Assembly: GCA_947095585.1 (NCBI GenBank)
Contig: OX352763.1
Location: 99,303,908 to 99,367,907, forward strand
Source of the DNA: Nephrocerus scutellatus
Lineage: Eukaryota; Arthropoda; Insecta; Diptera; Pipunculidae
Length of the DNA stretch: 64,000 nt
Direction of reading: 5' to 3'
Shown here: positions 11,124 through 21,494 of the stretch, piece by piece
How positions within the stretch are numbered: position 1 is the first letter of the stretch
Layout of the letters: each line of letters starts with the position of its first letter
Notes under the pieces: generated by a model
Databases searched by the model: none
The model's input: only the letters and a program-made list of their open reading frames with translations
Told to the model about the DNA's origin: nothing
Position numbers and translations under genes: made by a program

Positions 11124-11313
11124 GCTTTATTGAACTGAACCTTGTCTTTTAAATTTTAGATTAAATAGCAATTTGCATCAATGTATGTATACGCTGAAAA
11201 AACCTTTGTAAGTGGACCGGTCCAATTAAAAGGGACCTCCATAATGGGACCAACTGCTAGTCGGACCACAATCTTTGGCTCCCAAGGGTGGTCCAATTTG
11301 ACAGGTTTTACTG

Positions 11314-11885
11314 TAATGCAATCCATTAACTATCTCTATCTAACAAAGCCTACTATAGCCTGTCAAGACTCTTTAAATCCAGGAACTTAACCATAACATC
11401 CAAGCGGATGATATATAAGACAATGGTCATACCAGTACTTACATATGGATCCGAGACTTGGGTGCTTAGCAAAAAGCATTCTGACCTCTTAGCCGCGTTC
11501 GAGAGAAAAGTCTTACGGAGAATTGTTGGCCCCGTATGTGAGGAAGGACGATTCCGGAGACTCTATAATGATGAGACCTACGAGCGTTACCGCGATGTCG
11601 ACATCGTGAAGAAAATTAAGCTCGGTAGGCTCCGGTGGGCAGGACACCTAGCTCGCATGAGCGAAGAGGATCCTGCTCGGAAAGTCCTTTGCGGTAGGAT
11701 TTATGGAACACGACAGCGAGGCCGGCCAAGCATACGCTGGAAGGATGGCGTAGACCAGGACGCCCAGAGTTTAGGGATGACAAACTGGATGACATCGGCT
11801 CGAAATCGTGACCGGTGGAAAGGCTTTTTACGGGAGGCCAGGACCGGACCCCGGTTGTAGAGCCAAATATGATGATGATGATTTT
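11314..11885 (+). pseudogene. RTE-type LINE copy 1, 3' part (C-terminal ORF2 and tail)
   Basis: This resumes the RTE copy interrupted at 9081. A 150-codon open frame (11408-11860) reads VIPVLTYGSETWVLSKKHSD, then FERKVLRRIVGPVCEEG, then LGRLRWAGHLARM and TRQRGRPSIRWKDGV. That is the conserved C-terminal region of insect RTE/Bov-B-like ORF2 proteins, downstream of the reverse transcriptase. Immediately after the stop is a short 3' region ending in (ATG)n at 11869-11881; short tandem repeat tails are typical of RTE elements rather than poly(A). Before 11408 the frame is broken relative to the copy at 61.2 kb. The role in life would be target-primed reverse transcription; this copy lacks the catalytic domain. 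Confidence 0.85.
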
Positions 11886-12273
11886 TAAAATACAAATTCA
11901 TAGATCTTAAAAGAACGTGGGAATTCTGATTGAAATTCTAAATTTATTTTATTAATTGCACTTAAAGAGTATATGCCAAAAAATGCATGTAGCACCTTTT
12001 TTTAGATTTAATCGACTTATAATACCTGCTGCTATATCATTATTTCGTTCGAAATCAGAAAAAAGTGTACCAGGGCCTTCCACTGCTTCAAAAGTCGCTG
12101 CACTGCTACTTCCAAAGATAGCCAACGAGTATTTGATGTTTTTAAAATGTTGTGAGCTAGAGGCATACCAACACTAGATGCAACACTTTTTGTCAGCTTT
12201 TACTGGCTATGTTTTTTTTTATGTCGGAGTACTCCGAGAAATAATTTAACTGTCAGAGTTCAGATCTTTATTA
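11886..12273. other. AT-rich spacer, nothing certain
   Basis: A short plus-strand frame at 11956-12177 has a few residues reminiscent of a hAT or other transposase tail, but too little to assign. Confidence 0.3.
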
Positions 12274-12640
12274 TTTTTTAAATTCTCTATATTAACTTCG
12301 CGTGCCGGTGTGTTTGTGGGTTTGTGTGTGGTGGAATCTTGCGATCAATTTTTAACCCACTTCCGGGCCTTGGGATTTTATTGAAATTTTGCACACTTGT
12401 GTATTTCCGGTGACAATACTTTCCATTAAAATTTGAGGCCCCTCGGACCTCGGGGTCGGGGGCTCCCATACAAATATTTTACAAAATAAATTTTACTCGA
12501 TTTTCTTCAAATTTTATACACATGTGTATCTCTGATATACAACAATTTTTGTAAAAATTTTGGAGACCCCGGACCCGGGTTCGTGGGGCCCCATAACTTT
12601 TTTTAAAAAAATTATCCCGATTTTCTTAAAAACAATAGAC
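12274..12640 (+). repeat. CTGGCTGG-family dispersed repeat, copy A
   Basis: Begins with the family head (TTTTTTAAATTCTCTATATT, then AACTTCGCGTG), with a TGTGTTTGTGGG segment replacing the CTGGCTGG run. It continues through GATCAATTTTTAACCCACTT, a GGGGTCGGGGGCTCCCATAC block and one further ~120-bp module (GATTTTCTTCAAATTTTATA, CACATGTGTATCTC, GGGTTCGTGGGGCCCCATA). It fades near 12640 without the ATGGGTTG tail. Confidence 0.85.
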
Positions 12641-15600
12641 ATGTCGACTACTATGGAGCATGGTGATAAATAACAATTTTCGCTGATACTAAAAAAACAA
12701 AGCAAATAATTATTTTGATCTGACAGTTCTGATCAGAGAAAAAATTATCGGATTTATCGGATATCTCGGAACTCGGATTGCTCGGATTTCTTCAATATAA
12801 AGAAAAATACGGCCACTTTCATATCAATAGCATAATATCATAGTTATCGAATGGATATGTTCGCGTATCGCGTATATGATTTTCAGCAATTTGACTGGCG
12901 GTCATACAGAGAGTGAAGTGCAACGAAAACGAAGTAAAATATAAAATATCGAAATATAAAAAGGCATCGCTGCATTGCATTGCTATATAGGAATTGAGAA
13001 TATCGCCTATAGACATATTTGTAAGAGAACATATACTGACACTTTCTAAAAAACCTCTTAATAGTGGTGGATTCAGTGTTCACAGACAAGTGCTGCCAAC
13101 TCTTAACAAAATATAACAAAAGGAAAATGTTTCAAATTGACTCACCGGAACACAGCTTTTTCCCCAGCTAACTTTATGTAAAAAGTTCAAATACATCGCG
13201 AAGCTTACCTATAAATAAGAGAAAAAAAATTAAATTAAAAAATTCATAAATTATTCATATAGGTACGCGTAAAATCTGTCTACCTGTGCTTGGCAGCAAC
13301 ACATTTTTAAATCTGCTCAATAATAGTTACGAGACGCGAGTTAAACACCTACACCTACTGATAATGTACGACGATAACGGATGACTTTTGGAATTGCTAC
13401 CTATTTTTTTATAATTATGATAAAAATATTCAATTTACGCTTTTTATTGACTCGATATTAATATATATTACAATAAAAATCGACTAGATCAGATCAAAAA
13501 GGTAAGTTATCTAAAATAACATATATGCTGCCAATTTTCTCAATAATTTTTTAGTTGAGCCCTATTTATCGTAAATCTCAGATAAGGCATATTATTGCAA
13601 AATATCTCGATTATCTTAATTAAAGATACATACATATAATTCTTTTAAAGTGTCAGTCACAGTTTTCTGCACGATAAGATAGATGATGGATTTAAGAAAG
13701 TTATAAATAGATAAAGTTAAGATGGGTGTCATACCACATCTTTTATTAATGAATATTTTAAAAATTAACAGCAACAACACTAACAAGAGCAAAAACAAAA
13801 CAATATTTCACGCGAAACTGAACGAAAAAGTTATCCACTTTTACTGTAAATGCATCGTTACTTTTATGTCTGATTTTACATTTTATATTTATATATATAA
13901 TATTCCTATTTTGTTATAATGCAATTCAAGTACTTGAACCGCGCATATTGGTCCATCAATTTCACACCACCCAGAGAAAAAGGGCGTTACCAATGAAATC
14001 ATCCCAATATATAAATATTGAAGCGAAACCTATACAATATTTTTTCAATATATACCGTAAAGCAATCACTTCCCCTTCTCCGAGCTGTACAAGCGATTAT
14101 GGTACATGTAGCACATTTTTTAAAACCTTCTCCATCGACAGATACATAGTAAAAGCAATGTAAAGCAAATAAAAACAAGAAAGAAAGAATTTCCCCAACA
14201 TATTGATTCTGCGAATTCAATACACGATGATTGTTAGTGGAAATTGTTGTTGCAACACTCGCACACAGGCCCAGATACCACATATTTACTATATGGATCC
14301 AGAATACCTTACACTTACAACACAATTGACCTCCTCTCTTTCCCCCAAAAAGATATAGGTACCAACAATATACACAGAAAACACAAAAATGCGAAAGCAG
14401 AAAAAAAACACCATCATCGGTGAACCCGACTCATCCAATCGAATCGAACGACTCTCGTGCAACCTGCTGATGATGGAGCCTTCTTCTGTGAAATGTTAAA
14501 TGGATTTTTCTCGTTGCACTGGTGCTATATAAGCAACCCACAGCACCCATAGCCGCATTCATTTATGTGTATATATATGAAATGTTTTAAAAATATAATG
14601 AAATAGAATTATGTGCCAGGGAGATAATGGTATTCAAATGTTGCTCCGCTCCAAGCTCTAATCTACCGGACGAATAAACCGACCCGACTACCGACTATAC
14701 GACAAATACCTCGACACAACTTTTTCACCACCATATGCCAACATTCCCTTTTAACAATTCTGTTTTGTTTTTTCTCTCACAATCACAAGAATTTTACTCT
14801 TTTGATTTTTCCAATCCTTGCATTTGTCCCTATATTTTTCTGTCGTTCGTTCATTTAATTTGCCACTTCATCCCCCATCGATTTTGATTGGGAATCCTTC
14901 TAGTTTTCCTATAGTTACAGCACAGCTTATGCACGAGCGTATATACCGCTACTACACATATATAAAATATGACAACATTCGAGTACGCGCGTTTCCATGG
15001 CTGGAAAATACTCCATCACTCTGAGTAAGAACGTGTTGAGGTGTCGTTACATTTGGTAATTGTACTTGAACTGCAACTACACTTCAACAGTAGCAGCTGC
15101 TTAAACTCAATCGACATGTTGATCAACGTTTTAATTATTGTTTTCAATTAAAAATAGATTCTAAGACATTAACTAAGATAACATAAAATTTTTCACTTTT
15201 AAAATTAAAATCAAAATAGCCTCTTTTATATATCTTTCAAAATGCAGCACTGACAGATAGCAAAATGCTCTTACCGATGAATTGTGGTTGTGCTCTCTTT
15301 GTAGTTGAACAGCCAAGGAATTATCCTTTCTCAAATACGAATAGAATCGATTGTATGAGAAGAACACTATGCTTACTCAATTCATCGAAAGTTGAAAATT
15401 ATGGGATGAGTGTGCAAAGATATTAGAAAATAGTCTTTGATATTCTTTGAGAGAGTACGGCTTTTCAATACGTCTTACATATTAGTGATGTGACAAATTC
15501 AAATTTATGAATCGAAATATATAATGCAATGCATTTGAGCAAAACTTGTGGTGCTCTGTCTCATTCAAATGATAAAAAAACTGACAAATTTATATAGACA

Positions 15601-16138
15601 TGACGAGAAAGTATTGCAAGGCATTTTGAATAATTAGAAAATGTTTTCAATAAATATATTTTAGAAACCTAGGTACCTAGATTTGCAAATTTCTGCCCGC
15701 TTTTATTGCCAACATCCAGGGGAATCATACAGTTTGTGTTCCACTATACTGTTAAAGTTGGCAGATTTTCACCTCACCTGTTAACCATTTCGATTTTTAA
15801 TAATATGTAGGTACATATGTATCTATATTTTGAAAATGTAAAATATTAAAAAAATAAAAAGTTGTATGTTGGGATTATTTAAAAATTTTCAAAACTTTGG
15901 TTTAATATCGAAATGAAAATAAAAAATTGAGGTGGAGGCACAACACGACTTTCTTTTACGGACGGGGCCGGAATATTAAGTAAATGTATATTAAATTTTA
16001 TTTTACTTTTTTTTTTTAATTTCTTTTTCACTAAAGAGATTTCTCCCTAGTGCTATACTTTTTGAGTTATTTGCAAAAACTCGAAACTCTGGTTGTCAGA
16101 TTTTATTTAATTTATGTAAAAATCTTAAATATGAATTT
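12641..16138. other. About 3.5 kb of AT-rich DNA with no recognised gene
   Basis: No conserved protein similarity on either strand. A TATATAAG sequence at 14526-14533 lies in a slightly GC-richer patch and could be a core promoter, but nothing else supports one. A minus-strand frame at 13999-14325 and others here resemble no known family. Confidence 0.35.
14526..14533 (+). promoter_or_regulatory. Possible TATA box
   Basis: TATATAAG followed about 25-30 bp downstream by GCATTCATT, a weak initiator-like sequence. No transcript or downstream gene is visible, so this may be chance in AT-rich DNA. Confidence 0.15.
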
Positions 16139-16164
16139 TCAGACAGACAGATAGACATACAGAT
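16139..16164. repeat. GACAGATA-type microsatellite, left remnant at the gypsy insertion
   Basis: CAGACAGACAGATAGACATA ends in AGAT directly before the 5' LTR. The longer part of the same microsatellite lies after the 3' LTR, so the gypsy element inserted into it. Confidence 0.85.
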
Positions 16165-16374
16165 TGTGAACATTATGAACGCAGTCACCCGTTGTACAAC
16201 AGTATGAACTATGAACGTGGACATTGAATGCTTACGAACGATGTATACGATTAGTCAGTACGTTCGTAATTATTGCAAACGACACACGTCGTTATTCCTA
16301 CTTATGTATATTTGTAATAAAAAGAAGTTGTTTTAAAAAGACTAAATATTTATTTCCTGGAAGCTTAGTTAACA
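16165..16374 (+). repeat. Gypsy 5' LTR
   Basis: 210 bp, starting TGTGAACATTATGAACGC and ending TTAGTTAACA. It is identical to 21490-21699 except for one G/A difference at about 16323. It contains AATAAA, which could serve as the polyadenylation signal in the downstream copy. No clear TATA box, so transcription would have to start from an initiator-type promoter. Confidence 0.96.
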
Positions 16375-16376
16375 AT

Positions 16377-16389
16377 TCAGAAGTGGGAT
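16377..16389 (+). promoter_or_regulatory. Candidate primer-binding site (tRNA-Leu-like)
   Basis: TCAGAAGTGGGAT lies two bases after the 5' LTR. From memory, it is complementary to the 3' acceptor and T-arm end of an insect leucine tRNA. The bases that would pair with the terminal CCA are not present between it and the LTR, so either the primer is a processed tRNA or the match is coincidental. Confidence 0.45.
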
Positions 16390-16427
16390 ATACCCGGATA
16401 TATTGATAAAAATTAAAATTTGAGTTG

Positions 16428-16862
16428 AAAAAAAAACGTGTAAGTGGTTATTGGCAAATTAAATATGTATATATGTATATATAAAAAAAAAAATGGAGAT
16501 TATAAAGTTAGCTGGATGACAGAAGTAGTAATGGTGTTTTTACATCGTATTGCGTACTAATAATAAATAAATGTAGGTATTTTTGCTTTTTTTTATGAGG
16601 TGCGGTTTTTTGTCCAAGGGAGATCTGAGAATGCATGTAAAAGTAAAGAAAAAAAAAAAAACGAAACGAAAAATAGAAGGGTGAAAAAAAAACGAACAAA
16701 ATAAATATATGTGTGTTTAAAAATAAACGAATTCTAAAAAAAAAAAAAACGAATTAAGATAGCGTTAGTTTGTTCTGCATGCATTTAATTGCATTGCTGC
16801 AAAATATATATATACGTACTCGTATATATAATATATACAAAAAAAAAAAAACGAAACGAAAC
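16428..16862 (+). repeat. Repeated A-tract plus CGAA motifs in the gypsy leader
   Basis: Five runs of 8 to 13 adenines are each followed by CG, four of them by CGAA or CGAAACGAA: about 16428-16440, 16648-16673, 16684-16700, 16736-16753 and 16839-16862. They lie within the untranslated leader between the LTR and the first coding sequence. Their function is unknown. Confidence 0.7.
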
Positions 16863-16877
16863 ATTTAACATTAAACG

Positions 16878-17024
16878 ATGTTTACAGGAAAGGAAGCTAA
16901 CATGTCTAGCAAGGCAAAAAAACGCAAACGTAACGACGTAGAGAATGTTTTCGATTCGATTACAACAACTACGAACTCAGAGTTGTTTTTAAACGGTAAA
17001 CCACCTTTATTTTCCGAATTATGA
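16878..17024 (+). CDS. Small leader ORF with basic stretch (possible first coding exon)
   Basis: A 48-codon frame begins with the ATG at 16878 and ends in TGA at 17022-17024. Near its start it contains SSKAKKRKRND, which looks like a classical monopartite nuclear localisation signal. Two readings are possible. It could be an upstream ORF that limits gag-pol translation. Alternatively it is a first coding exon: a GTAAAC donor at 16996 and a TGACAG acceptor ending at 17157 would join about 39 codons in frame to the main gag-pol frame, upstream of its first ATG. I favour neither strongly. The acceptor lacks a strong pyrimidine tract directly upstream. Confidence 0.4.
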   Translation: MFTGKEANMSSKAKKRKRNDVENVFDSITTTTNSELFLNGKPPLFSEL

Positions 17025-17174
17025 CGTATACAACACTTATTAACTCTCTTTCGTTCTTGTTTCTTCTATATTTTGTTTAATCTTGGTTTCCATTTGTTGC
17101 CTTGTGGTTTATGCTGGTTTGTTAACCGTGGTGCTATTTGACGAATAAACGTGACAGAACAAGTAATTAAAAAA

Positions 17175-20100
17175 ATGACGACAAAGACTCTTAAAAAGTT
17201 TTTGAAAGAGCGAAAACTAAATTTAAGTGGAAGAGTAGACATGTTAAGGAAAAGGTTGCTTGAGCATTCATTACGTAAGAGTGACAGTATTATCGTCCCC
17301 GTTAACGAAGTTACTGAGACTGTTGTTACTCCTATAGTAGCGGAACGCCGCGAAATAGAACATATATCGAGTGAATTTACGAATCCATCACAAAATCAAT
17401 CAGAGGAAAATGTCAAACGATTGGAAAAAAAGATTATGTGCATGCAGGCCAAAATAACGGAACTAGAACAGAAATGTAGAGAGTCCAACAACAACACACA
17501 AGAAGCTGCGCCGACTCGTAGTGAAGGTGAAAGTGTGCATACCTTCTCTAATCCTCGTGATGTAATAGATATTTTGCCGAATTTCGATCCTTCTGATCAA
17601 ATATCTGGGCTTACGGCATCTCAGTTTATCGAAAAGGTCAATTCGTTGCAGGAAGTGTACACTTGGAACGACAAGTTAGTACTGTTTGCTATGGCAGCAA
17701 AACTAAAAGGGGCTGCACGAATATGGCTGGATGGTAGGAAGGAAATATTTCAAACAATGTCGTCGTTCTCTGAGGAATTACGTGAAAGTTTTCCATGTTT
17801 GTTCAATGAGGCGGATATACATGCGCAATTATCCAATCGTCATAGACGGAATAATGAAGATTTAGAGACGTATCTCTTTTCCATGTGCGCAATGGGCACC
17901 AAGGCTAATTTATCTAATTCTGCTATATGTCAGTATATTATATCTGGCCTCAGAGATCATACGATCTCCAATCTGTTGTCAGGCATAATCTTCTCTTCAA
18001 CCAATGAATTACTTTTGAGAATTAAAGCACTAGAAAATACAAAAAGCTCCCAGAAATTTATGGAGAATGAAAATAATGGCAATGGGAAATTTAGCTTTGG
18101 TAGAAGCTATGCGACGAATCAATCTTTTCCAGTGGATAATAGAATGTGCTTTAATTGTTCTGAACGTGGTCACATTTCTATAAATTGTACCAAACCACCA
18201 CGTCGATCCAGATGTACGTCATGCAATAGAAGTGGTCATACTAATGCACAGTGCCCAATGAGGAATGCACATGTCCAAAAAAAACATAACGAAGTCACAG
18301 AACATCGTGTGAATTTAATTACCATACCGGATGAATATCATAAGGTGATTCTCATTAATAGGCAAAGTTTCATTGCATTCATTGATTTTGGCAGCGATTG
18401 CAGTGTGATCAGGGAAAGTGTGTTTTTGTGCCTTCAAACCACTTCAACAATCAGTCATAACCAATTGTTGGGTTTTGGCGGAGGCTCTTATCAGTCCTCC
18501 GAGAAAACGTTAGTGGAAGTAACGATTGATGGCGTAGTTGCAAATATCAATTTGCTGATAGTGTGCGACACCTTACTGAACACTGATGTTTTAATTGGAA
18601 GAGATTTCTTAGATCAAGAACATGTACGAGTTATAAAAGAACATAGGCGGCTAACTTTTGAGACACAAAATCAAACACTTGATTCAAATGTTCCAACGCC
18701 TAATCGAGACCCAATCACTGTCAGCCAGATCAACTATAATAAGGAGATTACAGAAACGGAGGTATTGTCTCTCGTCGGGCTTTTAAATGATTTTCGACAA
18801 TGCTTTGCGAAAAACATGTCAGAGATTGGCTTATGCAATAAGACGCAGTTCACAATAAAATTAAAATCAGAAGAGGTTGTAAATCGAAAACCATATCGCA
18901 TAGCGTTCACAGAACATCACAGAGTACAAGCGATAGTTGACGATTTGCTTAAAAACGGCATCATTCGGGAAAGTATGTCTGAATATTCTTCCCCGCTTTT
19001 ATTGGTCAAAAAGAAAAATAACGAGGACAGACTCTGCGTAGACTACCGAAAATTAAATACCATAACGCAAAGTCAACCTTTCCCTATGCCGAATCTCGAA
19101 GTGGAGCTAGCAAAATTGTCGAGGTCTAAATATTTTACATGTCTGGATTTACTATCTGGTTACTATCAGATTCTTGTTGATGAACGCTCGCGGAAATACA
19201 CCTCATTCTCAACGAATACGAATCAGTATGAATTTCTACGGATGAGCTTTGGTCTTAAAAATGCCCCAGCTGTTTTTCAGTACACAATGAACAAAATTTT
19301 ACGACAGGTTGGGGACGAGTCAATACTAATTTATCTTGACGATGTAGTAATTCCTAGCAACGACGTCATTGAGGGAATGCGAAAACTACGAAATGTTCTT
19401 AAAACATTCGCAGAATCAGGCATGACATTTAAGCTAGAGAAATGCAAATTCTTTTATGAAGAAGTTGAAATCTTGGGTCATATTATGACAACAGGTGGTA
19501 TCAAACCGGGAATTAAAACAAAGGCTATAAGGGAATATCCCACACCACAAAGCATTCATGATGTACGACGGTTTCTGGGCCTTAGTGGATATTTCCGCAA
19601 GTTTATAAAAAATTTCGCTTTGCTTGCGGAACCTCTTACATCGATGCTCCGAAAGGATTCAACATTTACATGGGGTCTTGGACAGAATTCAGCCTTTCTG
19701 AAGTTAAAATATTTGTTATGCAATGAACCCATACTAACAGTTTATAACATGAATGCTAGACACGAACTACATACAGACGCATCTGCCCTTGGCATTTCCG
19801 GTATATTGATGCAGGAAGAAAATGGCGCGTTAAAACCTGTTCATTACTTTAGTAGACAAGTAAATGCAGCGGAAAGTAACTATTCCAGTTACGAATTGGA
19901 AGCTTTAGCTATTGTTGAAAGCCTGGAACGTTTTCGAATATATGTTCTCGGAAAACACTTTACTATCGTGACTGATTGCCAAGCCATACAAAGCCTCAAA
20001 GCTAATTCCCCCATCAATAGGCGAATAGCCAGATGGTGGTTGCGGACATCTGAGTTTGATTTTACTATTCAACATAGACAAGGTAAACAAATGCAACATG

Positions 20101-21494
20101 TGGACGCACTGAGTCGACAACCAGTCGGAGAAAAAAATCAAGAACCGACTCAAACAAATAATATTTTCAAAGTAGAAATAAACACGACAGATTGGGTCGC
20201 ATCGTTGCAAATGCAAGACCCAAAACTATCAGAAATTGTAAAAAAAATAAAGCTAGGCAAAAAAGACGCCACAACCAAACAATTACGTATCGATTATACT
20301 TACACAAATAATAAGTTGTATAGGAATGTTCACGGTAATAAAATCTGGGTTGTTCCTGCGGGAGTGCGCTGGCAAATCGTAAGAAATTACCATGACGATC
20401 GCGGACATTTCGGCGCAGAGAGAACTCTACAACAGCTTTCATCCTCCTTCTGGTTTCCTCGAATGCGTCAGTATATTATCAAATATATACGATCCTGCGT
20501 CGAGTGTTGCTATAACAAACGTGGCGGTGGCAAAAAAGAGGGAGAGCTACACTTTTCAGAAACTTTTCCGGTTCCGTTTTGCTTGATCCATTTGGACCAT
20601 TTGGGCCCGTTCGTCAAAAGTTCTCTAGGGAACCAATACCTGATTGTCCTTGTGGACGCATTTACCAAATACGTTTTAATTAAAGCGGTTAAAGATACAA
20701 AAACTTCCCATGTTCTAAAATTTTTAAATGAAGCTACCCTTATATTCGGTACACCGAGCAAAATAATTTCGGATAGGGGGACATCGTATACGTCCAAAGC
20801 ATTTGAAAGTTATTGCAAAGAGAATGATATTCATCACATCAAGAATGCAGTTCGAACTCCTAGAGCTAACGGACAGGTTGAACGTACGAATAGAACACTA
20901 CTTAGTGCAATAAACACAATGACTACTATGGAGACTGGACGTGACTGGGACAAAACGTTACGTAATATACAGTGGACAATAAACAGTTCGCCGAATAACA
21001 CCACGGGGAAAAGCCCAAACGAACTCCTCTTTGATTTCAGACCACGCGATATTCTACACAACAAACTTTTACTGGCCTTTCAAGATGACAACAGATCATC
21101 ATCACCAACTTCGTCAGTGACTATCAATCGTTTAATTGCAGCGGAAAGAATTGATGACTACAAACGTAAATGGAAAGAACGATACGATAGCCGTTGCAAG
21201 AAACCCACTCAATACAATAAGGAGGATTTGGTTGTCATCGAGTCAGAACCACCTTCTACTGGGGAGTCTCGAAAACTGGAGCCGAAATATCGGGGCCCAT
21301 ATATCGTTTCTGCTGTGCTTCCAAATGATAGGTATGTTGTCGAGGACTTACCTGGTATGCAGAGGAAAAGCAGATTTTATCAATCCGTCTACGCTTCCGA
21401 CAAAATGAAACCGTGGTGCCAAATTGATCCAGAGTTCGATAACATAGATGACGAAGAAACGGGGGCGTTTCTTACAGAGGATGGCCGACTGTGA
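17175..21494 (+). CDS. Gypsy Gag-Pol polyprotein, 1439 aa, uninterrupted
   Basis: The start chosen is the first ATG after the in-frame stop at 17139. The frame stays open until TGA at 21492-21494, inside the first bases of the 3' LTR. Residues about 1-36 resemble a SAP DNA-binding motif (TLKKFLKERKLNLSGRVDML). Residues about 80-106 are coiled-coil-like. Two CCHC zinc knuckles begin at Cys325 (CFNCSERGHISINC) and Cys347 (CTSCNRSGHTNAQC). The protease centre is D404 in IDFGSDCSVI, with Phe where Thr or Ser is usual. RT carries YLDD at 720-723 and RNase H has D868 (LHTDAS). Integrase has an HHCC-type zinc region, D1141, D1200 and E1236 with 35 residues between the last two, and a GPY module at about 1374. 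Gag and Pol share one frame, so any Gag excess cannot come from frameshifting. No env. Confidence 0.95.
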   Translation: MTTKTLKKFLKERKLNLSGRVDMLRKRLLEHSLRKSDSIIVPVNEVTETVVTPIVAERREIEHISSEFTNPSQNQSEENVKRLEKKIMCMQAKITELEQKCRESNNNTQEAAPTRSEGESVHTFSNPRDVIDILPNFDPSDQISGLTASQFIEKVNSLQEVYTWNDKLVLFAMAAKLKGAARIWLDGRKEIFQTMSSFSEELRESFPCLFNEADIHAQLSNRHRRNNEDLETYLFSMCAMGTKANLSNSAICQYIISGLRDHTISNLLSGIIFSSTNELLLRIKALENTKSSQKFMENENNGNGKFSFGRSYATNQSFPVDNRMCFNCSERGHISINCTKPPRRSRCTSCNRSGHTNAQCPMRNAHVQKKHNEVTEHRVNLITIPDEYHKVILINRQSFIAFIDFGSDCSVIRESVFLCLQTTSTISHNQLLGFGGGSYQSSEKTLVEVTIDGVVANINLLIVCDTLLNTDVLIGRDFLDQEHVRVIKEHRRLTFETQNQTLDSNVPTPNRDPITVSQINYNKEITETEVLSLVGLLNDFRQCFAKNMSEIGLCNKTQFTIKLKSEEVVNRKPYRIAFTEHHRVQAIVDDLLKNGIIRESMSEYSSPLLLVKKKNNEDRLCVDYRKLNTITQSQPFPMPNLEVELAKLSRSKYFTCLDLLSGYYQILVDERSRKYTSFSTNTNQYEFLRMSFGLKNAPAVFQYTMNKILRQVGDESILIYLDDVVIPSNDVIEGMRKLRNVLKTFAESGMTFKLEKCKFFYEEVEILGHIMTTGGIKPGIKTKAIREYPTPQSIHDVRRFLGLSGYFRKFIKNFALLAEPLTSMLRKDSTFTWGLGQNSAFLKLKYLLCNEPILTVYNMNARHELHTDASALGISGILMQEENGALKPVHYFSRQVNAAESNYSSYELEALAIVESLERFRIYVLGKHFTIVTDCQAIQSLKANSPINRRIARWWLRTSEFDFTIQHRQGKQMQHVDALSRQPVGEKNQEPTQTNNIFKVEINTTDWVASLQMQDPKLSEIVKKIKLGKKDATTKQLRIDYTYTNNKLYRNVHGNKIWVVPAGVRWQIVRNYHDDRGHFGAERTLQQLSSSFWFPRMRQYIIKYIRSCVECCYNKRGGGKKEGELHFSETFPVPFCLIHLDHLGPFVKSSLGNQYLIVLVDAFTKYVLIKAVKDTKTSHVLKFLNEATLIFGTPSKIISDRGTSYTSKAFESYCKENDIHHIKNAVRTPRANGQVERTNRTLLSAINTMTTMETGRDWDKTLRNIQWTINSSPNNTTGKSPNELLFDFRPRDILHNKLLLAFQDDNRSSSPTSSVTINRLIAAERIDDYKRKWKERYDSRCKKPTQYNKEDLVVIESEPPSTGESRKLEPKYRGPYIVSAVLPNDRYVVEDLPGMQRKSRFYQSVYASDKMKPWCQIDPEFDNIDDEETGAFLTEDGRL

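Larger units (their letters stand above)
9082..11313 (+). mobile_element. pogo/Tigger-like DNA transposon, 2232 bp, TA target duplication
   Basis: The left end reads CAGTAAAACCTGCCAATC and the reverse complement of the right end reads CAGTAAAACCTGTCAAAT, so the first twelve bases are identical. TA flanks both sides (9080-9081 and 11314-11315). Short TCGGACCAC- or GGGACC-type subterminal repeats occur inside both ends. The terminal CAGT and TA duplication are characteristic of the pogo/Tigger group of the Tc1/mariner superfamily. The element encodes a CENP-B-like DNA-binding region and a DDE domain. It sits within an RTE LINE, and the uninterrupted version of that site is seen in the RTE copy at 61.1 kb. 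Confidence 0.95.

Noticed and set aside
17151..17174. GTG at 17151 as the Gag start
   Set aside because: Non-AUG starts are unlikely in this eukaryotic context; the first ATG is at 17175. The upstream codons matter only if the proposed splice is used.
20167..21064. Several minus-strand frames of 64-103 codons
   Set aside because: They are antisense shadows of the gypsy pol frame.
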